Counted from the stretch's first letter, positions 6,219 to 14,459 are shown. The stretch is DNA of 31,100 bases from a virus (IMGVR_UViG_3300048883_000251:1-31100), one strand, 5' to 3'. Numbers and translations are program-made. Notes: generated from the letters alone by a model not told the origin.

Positions 6219-8340
6219 GTCCATCATCTTGCGCTCCTGGCATTCCGTCTATCATTAGCATGACTGCTGGGAGCGCAATGGCTCCATCCTTTAATGCCTT
6301 CATTATCCGGCTATAGGTTTCTTTTCCAGAGCCTGGTTCACCCATCAATTTGCGTAGGTTTTGAATATCATCGCGGGTAACGTCGCCGGTCTTCTTGGCC
6401 CATTTCTCATCACGACTAATCTTATTCAATATCTCTTGCTTAACCCTCGGACTACCTAACGCGTTCTCTGCTGCCGGTCTAACCTTGGATAGTTTTGACA
6501 TCATGTCTCGCGTCGCCTGTCCTTTGCCCTGATTGTTTAATGCGTCAGAATAATCAAGATACCAAGATTCGTGCGCTACTCGACCTCTATCAAACTTATC
6601 TCTAACTTTATCTAGCGCTGCTCCAAGTGGTTTATTGGATTTCAATTGTTTTCCGAGTAAACCCCCACCTTTCACTAATCGCTCTTTACCTAAATCACTG
6701 TATGGATCATTGATAAAAGACACTGTGCCGGTGCCTCGGTCTGCTGTGAAGAAACCATTATCAGAAGCAATCCGAGATAACTGCTCAAACTCTTCTTGGG
6801 TAGCTGGCTTGCCGCTCTTCGTTGTGACATCCACGCCCAACTGGGCACCGGCCTTCATTGGGCTAATGGTTGCATTTGCTGCCGCCCCCTCCTGAAAGTC
6901 CATCAACCCTCGTATTGCCAAGTCTGCTTCAACCAAATCCGAAGAGGCTTTAGTTACTCGCTTAGTTCCTGTTGGGACTGGTGTTTTCCCTTTTTTATCA
7001 AAAGCCTTAACCCCTTTTGGTAGAGGGCCATAATCCATTTTATTTATCGAATCAAACCCGATCAGCGATTGACTAGCCACCCCAGGGTTAAATTGCATCA
7101 GCCCTTCCGCATCCAAAAAACCTCCATGGTAAGGCGTAGGTGTTCCGGTTAACCTACGAAATCCATCCATCAACACATCCTTGCCGGTGGTTGGGTCGAT
7201 CCAGTTAGCCTCAGAGCTATAGGCCGCTCGATCTGCCGCAGACTGCTCGGCCATCAAACCTAAATGGCCCCCTTTATGCATAGGTATTTGTTCTTGTGTG
7301 GTATATGCCTTGTATGGGTTGGCGAAATCGCCATAGCTTTTAGCCTCATTACCCATCGGCACTTTAGGGTCGCGCTTTCTAACCCCTGTCCAACCGGCGG
7401 CCTGTAAATTCTTGGTATCCCAATCATTAAATCCTCCAGCGTTTTCTCTATTCAATTTATTTAAGATATTCTGAGTATTATCATCCATGAACTTATGCTG
7501 TTGGTCAGTAAACCCAGCGTCCCAGACAGACCCGTCGGCGTTTTCGTAACCGAAAGCGCGACCTTGCCAAATATCATTCACCGGGCGCTTCGAGTCAAAC
7601 TCACTCAGTAGATTCGTTGCGTACGTCCCTACTTTGGGCTGGGTAGTTAGAACACCCATCTCACCATCTAACATCCGCTGGGCTTTAGGCATCATATCGC
7701 CTGGGAACCCCCCAGCTCTTAATGGAGGGTTAGTAAAAGGGGTCATACCCACGTTGTGCTGGTCTATTGCCTTGATCGCGTGACCTAGATTTGACCCTAC
7801 AGGAGTGCGGGCCGACGTTACCGCTAATACCTCTGCCATTTGTCTTGGTGTTAAATCTGATGGAACAGCGCCCCTAATAAACTCATTCGTCTGGTCGTAC
7901 CAGTTGCGCCCCTCAACCCCCTCCATGACTAGGTCGGTATAGTCTCGTCTGACCTTGGCTAGTGACTGTGGTGAGTTGACCCAGTTCGGCGCCCCCACAT
8001 ACTTCCCTGTTGTACTGACACGCTTAGGTTTTGGTATTTTGGGACCACCACCGGCGTATAAAAGACCAAGCTGGGGATTAAGCATTTGATCAAAGGTCGT
8101 TTTTCCGAACTGCGCCCCACCCATATTGATCATCTTCTCCATGACCTTATCTGGAGAGTCATGCTGAGATGGAATGATGCGATCAAATAGTCCTTCAGCG
8201 GTTTGCACGTTATCACTGATTAACCCTTGGAGTGCTTGCCCCAGAGATGGAACATTCCGTTGATCATAAATTCGCGGATCTGGAAATGGCGTGTCCTCTA
8301 AGACATATCCCCCAACCGCGTCACTCCATACTTGTCTCAT
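6211..8340 (-). CDS. Large virion-associated or internal protein of unknown function, 709 aa
   Basis: The gene begins at an ATG right after the portal stop codon and ends overlapping the opposite-strand 116-aa gene. The protein is soluble and mixed helical, and has a compact central region at about residues 130-330 (EGRNWYDQTNEFIRG, TPRQMAEVLAVTSARTPVGS, NDIWQGRAFGYENADG, FMDDNTQNILNKLN). That looks like an enzymatic domain with many conserved-looking Trp, Asp and Asn residues. The C-terminus ends in a short hydrophobic stretch (ALPAVMLMI). Its position directly after the portal would fit a minor head or ejected protein. I cannot assign a reaction. Confidence 0.7.
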   Translation of the reverse strand: MRQVWSDAVGGYVLEDTPFPDPRIYDQRNVPSLGQALQGLISDNVQTAEGLFDRIIPSQHDSPDKVMEKMINMGGAQFGKTTFDQMLNPQLGLLYAGGGPKIPKPKRVSTTGKYVGAPNWVNSPQSLAKVRRDYTDLVMEGVEGRNWYDQTNEFIRGAVPSDLTPRQMAEVLAVTSARTPVGSNLGHAIKAIDQHNVGMTPFTNPPLRAGGFPGDMMPKAQRMLDGEMGVLTTQPKVGTYATNLLSEFDSKRPVNDIWQGRAFGYENADGSVWDAGFTDQQHKFMDDNTQNILNKLNRENAGGFNDWDTKNLQAAGWTGVRKRDPKVPMGNEAKSYGDFANPYKAYTTQEQIPMHKGGHLGLMAEQSAADRAAYSSEANWIDPTTGKDVLMDGFRRLTGTPTPYHGGFLDAEGLMQFNPGVASQSLIGFDSINKMDYGPLPKGVKAFDKKGKTPVPTGTKRVTKASSDLVEADLAIRGLMDFQEGAAANATISPMKAGAQLGVDVTTKSGKPATQEEFEQLSRIASDNGFFTADRGTGTVSFINDPYSDLGKERLVKGGGLLGKQLKSNKPLGAALDKVRDKFDRGRVAHESWYLDYSDALNNQGKGQATRDMMSKLSKVRPAAENALGSPRVKQEILNKISRDEKWAKKTGDVTRDDIQNLRKLMGEPGSGKETYSRIMKALKDGAIALPAVMLMIDGMPGAQDDGLI

Positions 8341-10458
8341 CTACCGCACACCCTGTCCGGCTTGAATACCTTTGATCATCTCTCGATCACGATCTACGTC
8401 AGCGCGGATCTGTGCGACGTTGACGGTAGCGCCGTTCTTGCTCTCGATCTCAGCCGCTCTCATGTGGATATCCACGTCGAGCTTGTCACGCTCCAGGTCA
8501 TCTTTACGCATCATCTCGTCACGCTTCAAATCCAACTCAGCGGCTTTCTTCTGTATATCCGCTTGGATGCTCTGCGCTTGAACTTCAGCCAGTAATTCTT
8601 CTGGTGTTTTCCTCTTGTTCTGCGACACTTCCGGTGGCACTAACGGTTGACCTTCTTGCAGCACATTGATAAATAGTGATGGGTCTTTAAATCCTGATAG
8701 CTCGACGATCTTAGCTAGCGTGTGGCTGTATTGTTTGGGCGACACCAACGCGTTCACCGGCCCCAACAATTTCATAATCTCTTCTTGCTTGCCAGCGATT
8801 TGCGCTAGGGCAGCTATGCGTTCGGTTTCTGTGCCGCGACCTAATGCCACATTACTAACAACATCCATGTCGGCGTTCCACGACCTCGGATCGACCGGTA
8901 CAAACTGGTTGTTAAGTCTTGTCATCCGCTCTTCATCTTGGTGATTAATGGTCAGCTTCAAGATCCCTTTGAATAGTTGCTTCATCCCTGTCTCGGCAAA
9001 GATACGCGCTATCATTTCGATGTGCTGTTGAGCTTGGCTGACCGTTGCGTTGACTGCCGACGCTGTGCTTGATTGAAGTGCTGCTGCATCGAGTCCAGCG
9101 GCTGCTTTAGAAATACCGGTGCGGTTTTCTTTCAGTTCATCTAAATACTGCATCATTGGAAATGCTTCTTTGCCGACGAACGGCATGGCGAAAGGGGTGA
9201 CCATCCCCGCACTTCTTTGCCGAATTATGCTTCCAACCTCGGTATTTAAAACATCGTCCAGGTTAACTTGCCCCTCCACAATCGCAGTACGCGGGTGGAT
9301 ACTCATCGCCAAGCTGTCGAGCATATTCCGTAACACGGTAGATTTAGTCTTTTGGATATCCATGACGCTATCTGCCACAGACATTCCAAAGAACGTATGG
9401 GGTTCGGGATCAGGACAGAATGTTGCAAATGGGATATCAGCAACTGGCTCCCAATAAAGAACCTTATTAGATGGGCCAATGGAGCAAACTTTGATTAATT
9501 CGGCAATTCCATCGCCATCCATGTCGGCTTTTACATACGATTCGGTGTAGTGAACTTCACGCGCCGCATCGTCTGATCTTGTCGCTTGGCCGTAGCTCTG
9601 ACTCTCTTGCCGTGCGGCGAGTTCGTCGCTCCAGTTGAGTACGTCAGAGTCGCCAGCGTGTTCCAGTATCTCTTCTTCGTCGTAACCTCTAGCCACCAAG
9701 TCGCTGACAGTAAGCATCGTCCGGTGAGCAACAATCGTTGCATCTTCCAAGGTCTTAGCATCTCGGTCGATCAGGAACTCTTCGGGTGGGACCGCTTCAA
9801 CCCTGACCCGACCTTTGTCTACCCGGCGCGTCACTGTCGCTTCGATTGATGGCATTCCTATTGGATTGCCAAACTCGTCCATCTCGACTGCTATTTCTTG
9901 GGAAGTGACCTCAACCTGGGGATCAGAGGCAAGATACTGAAGTGCCTCTGGGTTGAGGCCACTAAAATGTTCGGTGGTGACTTCAACATCTTCACTCCAC
10001 CAGTATTTGATTATTCCAACCTTACGAACCAGAGCATCTTTGAAGGCCGACTGTAAAGTCAGGAACCCAGGGTTATCCTGAGTGAATATATAATTGATAT
10101 AGTTTGTGGCTGATTCAGCTTTCTCGACATCTGATGCGTCTCGAGGTACGAACTCCACCACCTTGTCGGTCGAGAAGAAGATTCGCATTAAGGATGGCAT
10201 GATTGCCGATACAGTATCCGAAACATCACGCGAGACGATCTGAGAGCGACCATCTTCCTCGTTACCAAAGCGCTCACCTTTATAATACTTGGTAGCTTTT
10301 GCGCGTTCTGGGCCGATAGTGTTGTCGATAAAATCGACGGCTGAACTTATTTCGGAGGTAATGATGGACTGAAGGTCGTCTTCTGAGAGTGATTTATCAT
10401 CATTTTCGATGACTTCCAGCTCTTCGACTTCACCTTCGGTGGTGGCGTTTTCGTACAT
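8341..10458 (-). CDS. Portal protein (P22/SU10-like)
   Basis: The 705-aa length and sequence fit large portal proteins of short-tailed phages. Seen are an acidic N-terminus, then SDTVSAIMPSLMRIFFSTDK, a PRDASDVEKAESATNYINYI segment, VRKVGIIKYWWSED, EAVPPEEFLIDRDAKTLEDA, the stem-helix region NRTGISKAAAGLDAAAL, and a long C-terminal coiled coil (LAEVQAQSIQADIQKKAAEL). The protein forms the dodecameric ring through which DNA enters and leaves and binds the terminase and adaptor. It follows the large terminase gene after a 243-base gap that contains a likely promoter, so it may begin the late structural transcript. The Shine-Dalgarno site is weak. Confidence 0.9.
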   Translation of the reverse strand: MYENATTEGEVEELEVIENDDKSLSEDDLQSIITSEISSAVDFIDNTIGPERAKATKYYKGERFGNEEDGRSQIVSRDVSDTVSAIMPSLMRIFFSTDKVVEFVPRDASDVEKAESATNYINYIFTQDNPGFLTLQSAFKDALVRKVGIIKYWWSEDVEVTTEHFSGLNPEALQYLASDPQVEVTSQEIAVEMDEFGNPIGMPSIEATVTRRVDKGRVRVEAVPPEEFLIDRDAKTLEDATIVAHRTMLTVSDLVARGYDEEEILEHAGDSDVLNWSDELAARQESQSYGQATRSDDAAREVHYTESYVKADMDGDGIAELIKVCSIGPSNKVLYWEPVADIPFATFCPDPEPHTFFGMSVADSVMDIQKTKSTVLRNMLDSLAMSIHPRTAIVEGQVNLDDVLNTEVGSIIRQRSAGMVTPFAMPFVGKEAFPMMQYLDELKENRTGISKAAAGLDAAALQSSTASAVNATVSQAQQHIEMIARIFAETGMKQLFKGILKLTINHQDEERMTRLNNQFVPVDPRSWNADMDVVSNVALGRGTETERIAALAQIAGKQEEIMKLLGPVNALVSPKQYSHTLAKIVELSGFKDPSLFINVLQEGQPLVPPEVSQNKRKTPEELLAEVQAQSIQADIQKKAAELDLKRDEMMRKDDLERDKLDVDIHMRAAEIESKNGATVNVAQIRADVDRDREMIKGIQAGQGVR

Positions 10459-10491
10459 ATGTCTGCACCCAAAATAGACTGTGGTGGCTAC

Positions 10492-10520
10492 ATTATACGC
10501 TTATAGGGGTGTTTTTACTA
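10492..10520 (-). promoter_or_regulatory. Candidate promoter for the portal-to-fibre transcript
   Basis: On the minus strand a perfect TATAAT box (10497-10492) stands about 34 bases before the portal ATG. The -35 region (around 10515-10520) is poor compared with TTGACA, so an activator might be needed. It is the only clear -10 box in this gap. Confidence 0.4.
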
Positions 10521-10524
10521 TGAA

Positions 10525-10587
10525 AGTGGGGAGCTGTCCCTATTTACGCCTTATTTCTAAGTGTTTGTGGGGAGCTGTCCCTATTTA
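10525..10587 (+). repeat. Two direct copies of a 21-base GTGGGGAGCTGTCCC repeat
   Basis: The 21-base sequence beginning GTGGGGAGCTGTCCC and ending TATTTA occurs at 10526-10546 and 10567-10587, 41 bases apart (four helical turns). Each copy contains the TGTCCC core that is massively repeated at 15256-15615. Confidence 0.8.
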
Positions 10588-10651
10588 GTGGGGATAGATT
10601 AATTTTTAATTATGTCCCCACTAGGAAATGGCTAAACCCGATTTAGCCATT
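10587..10651. repeat. Two inverted repeats in the terminase-portal gap
   Basis: AGTGGGGA (10587-10594) is complementary to TCCCCACT (10615-10622), with a nested ATTAA-TTT-TTAAT in the AT-rich loop. Next, AATGGCTAAA (10627-10636) and TTTAGCCATT (10642-10651) form a perfect 10-bp stem around CCCGA. The loop side CCCGATTT (10637-10644) is also complementary to AAATCGGG at 10674-10681 of the next hairpin, so alternative pairing is possible. Confidence 0.7.
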
Positions 10652-10674
10652 CCTTACACTATTTTATGATAAGA

Positions 10675-10699
10675 AATCGGGCGCTTTTTCTGCCCGATT
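10675..10699 (-). terminator. Hairpin terminator candidate after the large terminase gene
   Basis: Two bases past the terminase stop codon a perfect 8-bp stem (AATCGGGC with GCCCGATT) closes a 9-base loop. On the minus strand it is followed by TTCTTATCATAAAA, a weak U-tract. On the plus strand ATTTAT follows. It probably marks the end of the packaging transcript. Confidence 0.55.
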
Positions 10700-10701
10700 A
10701 T

Positions 10702-12105
10702 TTATACCACTCCTTTTACCGCTCTTTTTAGTGGTTTCTTCCACTGAACACTGTGTTTTGAGCCAAAGGTGGCGGTTGCAGCATCACTAGCCAGTGTTAG
10801 ACAGATCGCGTCGGCTTTATCGGGCGAAGGAAGCCCCCGTTTACGCATCTCGTCCTTACTTTCGATTTTCATCTTGCCACTCGATGTGAACTGATACCTG
10901 GGCGACACTAACTCAGCGAATAAGGCACTATCCACTGGCAGTTTACAATCCTTTGCGGCCAACCAATCCTTCAATTTAAACCACAGCTCTGCCCGCAGAT
11001 TTAAATAAGTCCCACTCATCGAGCTTGCCTCACCGACGTTGATCCCTCTGACCGGTAGATCCAACTCTTGCAGCCGATCTACCACGCCGGCACCTAACCC
11101 TATACTATCGACCAGTATTTCAGTCGGTCGTTGGCGCGGGATAAGGTTGTTGTACCGATCCACCACCCGACCGGTTAGTTCCATCAGTGTTAGCCCCTTC
11201 CAGGATATTAACTCGGTAATGGCGTTGCCGTGACGTATAGCTAACACACTACTATCGGCACCAAACCGTGCCACATCCAAGCCCCAGATCGGTACGGTAT
11301 CAGGATCAGTTTGAATATCTCGATTCTGTGCCGACTCGATCGTGTCAGCTGGGATAACGGTGTTGTCTTCTTTTAATGGAAACTCACCTAGAACACGGAC
11401 CCTGAACTGGTTACTGTCCTCACCATATTTGACTTCCATCTCCCGAACGAACTCATCACTCACGCGTGGGGATTTAAGACACGAAACGTGCATGGTTTTC
11501 CAATCCGCTTTAACCCGGTGATGGGTGTCGTAGAACAGGCCCGATGATCGTGTGGGGTTTCCCAATAATACAGTCGTTGCCGAGTGACCCGACATGGAGC
11601 CAGACGCAGCCTCGAACACTTTCTCATCGATACCACTGGCTTCATCACAGACTAGCAACACGTTTTGTGAATGCACCCCCGCTAACGCTTCGGGCGTTTC
11701 GGCTCTTGCTGTTCTGGCACTGATAAACGCTTCTGATGGCGCTGCCTTTAAAACAACACGGTCGCTTGTCACCTCAAACAGCTCACCCACATAAGGTGGA
11801 AGGTTGCGTATCCAGCTCTTCAACTCCGCAAACAAAGCGTCGAACAACTGAGATGACGTAGGTGCAGTCACCACGATCTTACAAGGAAACCGCGTCGTCA
11901 GATACCACACCATTGCCCAGCTTGCAGCGGTGGATTTACCGGTCCCGTGACCAGACCGCACCGAGATCTTACGCTCACCGTTGGCGATGTGTTCCAGAAA
12001 CTCAGCTTGCCACTCGTCCGGCTGAACTTGTAAAACATCCTTAACGAAAAGCACCGGATTGCTCCGGTACTTGGCGATGAAATCTATGTATGGGTTTTTG
12101 TTCAT
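10702..12105 (-). CDS. terL: Terminase large subunit
   Basis: The 467-aa protein has a Walker A at residues 51-59 (SGHGTGKST), a Walker B with catalytic Glu (LLVCDE, 150-155), and the C-terminal RNase H-like nuclease. The likely acidic residues are D277 (in GLDVARFGADSSVLAI), D333 (LVDSIGLGAG) and D432 (PSPDKADAICL). It packages DNA into the procapsid by ATP hydrolysis and cuts the concatemer. The ATG overlaps the stop of the serine recombinase gene (ATGA, 12102-12105), an unusual coupling. The small subunit is found ~1.9 kb upstream rather than adjacent. A hairpin ends the gene. Confidence 0.92.
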   Translation of the reverse strand: MNKNPYIDFIAKYRSNPVLFVKDVLQVQPDEWQAEFLEHIANGERKISVRSGHGTGKSTAASWAMVWYLTTRFPCKIVVTAPTSSQLFDALFAELKSWIRNLPPYVGELFEVTSDRVVLKAAPSEAFISARTARAETPEALAGVHSQNVLLVCDEASGIDEKVFEAASGSMSGHSATTVLLGNPTRSSGLFYDTHHRVKADWKTMHVSCLKSPRVSDEFVREMEVKYGEDSNQFRVRVLGEFPLKEDNTVIPADTIESAQNRDIQTDPDTVPIWGLDVARFGADSSVLAIRHGNAITELISWKGLTLMELTGRVVDRYNNLIPRQRPTEILVDSIGLGAGVVDRLQELDLPVRGINVGEASSMSGTYLNLRAELWFKLKDWLAAKDCKLPVDSALFAELVSPRYQFTSSGKMKIESKDEMRKRGLPSPDKADAICLTLASDAATATFGSKHSVQWKKPLKRAVKGVV

Positions 12106-12776
12106 GCTGCCTCTTTTAATATAGTAGCGACGGTACTTTTCCCTATTTTACTCCAACCACAGCTATTATCATTAATACTATCGGCGATGGTGCGAAGGCC
12201 AAACCCTAGAGACTTCAACTGAATGATCTCGGCAACAGCAGAAGCTCTCCAGCTCTCTGCAACCACCGTTGACTCCTTCTCGATGCCCTCTTTACGATAA
12301 CCCCAAGGCGCCTTGCCCCCACAGAAACCACCGGATGCTTTCTTGGCGCGTTGCCCTTTAAGGACACGCTCACGGATCAGCTCACGCTCATGATTTGCAA
12401 ACGCTACTATGATATCGAACATCAACTTACCAATAGCGTTGTCCTCTGCGGTGAGTTCGCCTAAGCCATTAACGATCAATCGAACACCGTTGCGCTTCCA
12501 GACATCGATAGTCTTCTGACCATCCAAAGATGACCGGAACAGACGATCTATCGTCGCCACGATAACTACGTCACCTTCAACCAGGTTATCAAACACGGCA
12601 CCCGATGGGCGCTTCAATAAAGGAATGCTACCAGACACGCCCCTATCTTGAACGATAAGTGGTTCGGGTAGATCGTGCGTTAGGGCCAGCCCTTTAGCGA
12701 TGCGCTCCTGTGTATCTAATGATGTGCCATCGATCTGCTGGTCTGAACTGACCCTTCCATAGCCTATGACTTTCAT
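12102..12776 (-). CDS. Serine recombinase (resolvase/invertase type), 224 aa
   Basis: The N-terminal catalytic domain is clear: IGYGRVSSDQQ with nucleophile Ser10 and Arg8, a short gap, then ATIDRLFRSSLD with the catalytic arginines and NHERELIRERV leading to the long E helix. After it comes a KAPWGYRKEG segment and a C-terminal helix-turn-helix-like part (SLGFGLRTIADSINDN, then WSKIGKSTVATIL). The length fits resolvases and invertases, not the large phage integrases. The enzyme cuts and rejoins DNA at short inverted or direct sites through a Ser-DNA bond. It may resolve multimers, invert a segment or integrate the phage. It overlaps both the 62-aa gene upstream and terL downstream by 4 bases. 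Confidence 0.9.
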   Translation of the reverse strand: MKVIGYGRVSSDQQIDGTSLDTQERIAKGLALTHDLPEPLIVQDRGVSGSIPLLKRPSGAVFDNLVEGDVVIVATIDRLFRSSLDGQKTIDVWKRNGVRLIVNGLGELTAEDNAIGKLMFDIIVAFANHERELIRERVLKGQRAKKASGGFCGGKAPWGYRKEGIEKESTVVAESWRASAVAEIIQLKSLGFGLRTIADSINDNSCGWSKIGKSTVATILKEAA

Positions 12777-12961
12777 TGTTTTGCTCCAATGTCATCCCAC
12801 TTAACTATAGTTTCTAAAGTGGGTTCAACCGTATATGGATCATTTCTCCCATTCTTCCACACCTCAATCTTTAATCCCTCATCTACCTTTGTGACATCGA
12901 TCCGTATATCTCCACCCAATGTCCTCTGAATATGCCCTTCCCCTAATTTATATAGATCCAT
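12773..12961 (-). CDS. Hypothetical protein, 62 aa
   Basis: A small protein (MDLYKLGEGHIQRTLGGDIR...) with a beta-rich pattern and no membrane segment. A GGAGAGGGG stretch precedes the ATG. Its end overlaps the recombinase start (ATGA). No family recognised. The tight coupling suggests it is expressed with the recombinase and terL. Confidence 0.6.
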   Translation of the reverse strand: MDLYKLGEGHIQRTLGGDIRIDVTKVDEGLKIEVWKNGRNDPYTVEPTLETIVKWDDIGAKQ

Positions 12962-12975
12962 AACCCCTCTCCAGT

Positions 12976-13131
12976 TTACGTCTTATCGTTAACGATCTTG
13001 ATGTATTCCTTGATCTCTTCCAGCTTGCGCTCTTTCACCCAAAAGCACCTTTTTACCAGCCCTTGATCTTTCATCCTTTCACCAAACTCGCGTTGGTGGC
13101 GGGCGTTGTTTTCTGGTGTGTTTCTAGTCAT
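12976..13131 (-). CDS. Small ribbon-helix-helix-like protein, 51 aa
   Basis: I place the start at the ATG at 13131 because an AAAGGA lies 8 bases before it; the frame is open further to 13185. The product (MTRNTPENNARHQREFGERM...) has an N-terminal basic helix, then a VKRCFWVKERKLEEIKEYIK segment. The strand followed by a helix resembles the DNA-binding part of small ribbon-helix-helix proteins, and similar R.R..RM...GL.....WV......E.....I patterns occur in small phage proteins. It may be a transcription regulator (inference). It overlaps the end of the 90-aa gene by 8 bases. Confidence 0.6.
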   Translation of the reverse strand: MTRNTPENNARHQREFGERMKDQGLVKRCFWVKERKLEEIKEYIKIVNDKT

Positions 13132-13396
13132 TGGTTGGTTCCTTTCTATTCTCGATATATAGGTCGATGTGATGCTCAATGACATTCCAGTTGATTCCTA
13201 CACTTGTGTCCATATATCTATGTACGTTTTCTAAAATCTGTTTAGCATCATATTCGTTTAGTTTCCCCTCTAAGTACGCTGGTGATCGTTGACGACATGA
13301 CAACACATCCACAATAGTCCAAATGTCGGCGATAGCCTTCCCATCAATGATGTCTTGTTTGTTTAATTCAACAACTCTCCAATCTGATATGCTCAT
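13124..13396 (-). CDS. Hypothetical protein, 90 aa
   Basis: A soluble protein starting MSISDWRVVELNKQDIIDGK with two Cys or His candidates but no recognisable metal motif. It overlaps the 64-aa gene upstream (ATGA, 13393-13396) and the ribbon-helix-helix-like gene downstream, so it belongs to the same operon. No family recognised. Confidence 0.6.
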   Translation of the reverse strand: MSISDWRVVELNKQDIIDGKAIADIWTIVDVLSCRQRSPAYLEGKLNEYDAKQILENVHRYMDTSVGINWNVIEHHIDLYIENRKEPTND

Positions 13397-13587
13397 TTGA
13401 TATTCTCCCAGGCGTTGATTTCAGCACCGAACTGGATTGTGTTGACTCTTCTACGGTATGTGGACAGATAGTCAGGCGTTTGTTTTTGTGCCACCAACCC
13501 ACTAGCTGCGTCCTTCCGGGCTTGCGCTCGGTCAGCCATTTGTGTGGCGTGTTGGGCGATTAGGTTCTGCTGCTCTTGTCTAGTCAT
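13393..13587 (-). CDS. Hypothetical protein, 64 aa
   Basis: The ATG is preceded by CCGGAGAAAATC, a good ribosome binding site. The product (MTRQEQQNLIAQHATQMADR...) is helical and Gln/Ala-rich in its first half. It is the first gene after the ~400-base non-coding stretch and overlaps the next gene by 4 bases. No family recognised. Confidence 0.6.
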   Translation of the reverse strand: MTRQEQQNLIAQHATQMADRAQARKDAASGLVAQKQTPDYLSTYRRRVNTIQFGAEINAWENIK

Positions 13588-13984
13588 GATTTTCTCCGGT
13601 CGGTTGTTGTTGAACTCAAATACAGTATGTACTTATATCTAAGTATTAGCAAGGAAATAATATGATTTTTTAAATTAGGCGGTGGGGGTGTAAGAATATA
13701 GAAATTATTATTTTTACAGGTGGGGGTTCGTGTGTCTGAGGGGGTGACAATTATCATGACCCCCACGCGCTGGGCCGAAGGGGGGGTCATCGAGGCTCAT
13801 CCAGGTGGCCGGCCGGCACCCTGGGATCGCTGCATGATGTAACTTGTTGATTTATATGGGGTTTATACTGTCCTAGCACTAGAGTGCCCGGACAACCCTG
13901 TTCTTAGGTACAGGGTTCGTTGCCAGATTATGTTAAATAGCGGTACAATCGCGCGTACCCGTGGTCGCTCCGGCACGGCGCGGC
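13588..13984. other. Non-coding stretch with G-tracts and hairpins beside the small terminase gene
   Basis: About 400 bases without a credible gene. It holds four runs of 5-7 G on the plus strand (13684-13688, 13722-13726, 13740-13744, 13780-13786). A perfect 9-bp inverted repeat is formed by ATGACCCCC (13756-13764) and GGGGGTCAT (13782-13790). A GC-rich imperfect palindrome lies at 13801-13824 (CCAGGTG...CACCCTGG). A 7-bp stem is formed by AACCCTG (13894-13900) and CAGGGTT (13911-13917). A packaging start (cos or pac), a regulatory RNA or a recombination site are possible. I could not find a tRNA in it. Confidence 0.6.
13624..13652 (-). promoter_or_regulatory. Possible promoter for the 64-aa to terL operon
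   Basis: On the minus strand TTGCTA (13652-13647) and CATACT (13629-13624) are 17 bases apart, each matching 4 of 6 consensus bases of sigma70 boxes, ~37 bases before the 64-aa gene. The match is weak. Confidence 0.3.
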
Positions 13985-14458
13985 TCAGGCGTCGTTCTCG
14001 TCCCTTATCACCTCACCTTCCACCACCTCCGGTGCCGACATCTGACGCACTGCATCAAGGTGTTTCTGCGTTACATCTTCTACCTTCAGCTCTACCTGTT
14101 GCCTATCACCAAAGGTATTCCTGTCCATCATCTTAGCTTGCCACTGCCTCGACTGAAGCACCACCCTTCCAGCGTTCGGGTCTATCTTCCCATCCTCAAC
14201 CAAGTCGGTGACCCTATCCACATCCTCGAAGTATCCCCAAGCTCGCGCGTGTTTCGCGTCCTCAAGACCCTTACTCAACGCCTCATCATCCTTAATACGC
14301 GCCATCATGCGCTTGTAAGGTACGTCCCTCGTCTTTGCGTACTCCTGTATCGATAGCCCATGACTCACCCGCGTAAACAGATCCTCCCAAAAGAACGCAT
14401 TTGCCATCTTCTTGTCTGCCATCTCATTACGTCGCTTCCGCTCTGGTTTACCTGGCAT
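13985..14458 (-). CDS. terS: Terminase small subunit
   Basis: The 157-aa protein has an N-terminal helix-turn-helix-like part (LFTRVSHGLSIQEYAKTRDV, then PYKRMMARIKDDE) for DNA recognition. The segment EDVDRVTDLVEDGKIDPNAGR followed by QSRQWQAKMMDRNTFGDRQQ is the familiar oligomerisation region of Sf6-type small terminases (VDTRKW..KLxPKxYGDKxxx in relatives). The end is a charged tail. It binds the packaging site and delivers DNA to the large subunit. Unlike in most phages it is separated from terL by six features, including the 400-base non-coding stretch that could be the packaging site. Confidence 0.85.
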   Translation of the reverse strand: MPGKPERKRRNEMADKKMANAFFWEDLFTRVSHGLSIQEYAKTRDVPYKRMMARIKDDEALSKGLEDAKHARAWGYFEDVDRVTDLVEDGKIDPNAGRVVLQSRQWQAKMMDRNTFGDRQQVELKVEDVTQKHLDAVRQMSAPEVVEGEVIRDENDA

Positions 14459-14459
14459 C

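Noticed and set aside
5760-6227. 155-aa minus-strand frame opposite the 116-aa gene
   Set aside because: No good ribosome binding site and odd composition. The plus-strand frame has a strong AAAGGAG and a protein-like sequence.
9531-9761. 76-aa frame inside the portal gene, and similar internal frames such as 11460-11648
   Set aside because: Lie in other frames of strongly supported genes without own ribosome binding sites.
13584-13790. 68-aa minus-strand frame
   Set aside because: Pro- and Thr-rich low-complexity translation of the G-tract stretch, with no ribosome binding site.
13860-13960. Possible tRNA around CAGGGTTCG
   Set aside because: The 7-bp stem has a 10-base loop, and no acceptor, D or anticodon arms can be drawn.
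13961-14356. 131-aa plus-strand frame
   Set aside because: Antisense to the well-supported small terminase gene, with unlikely composition.
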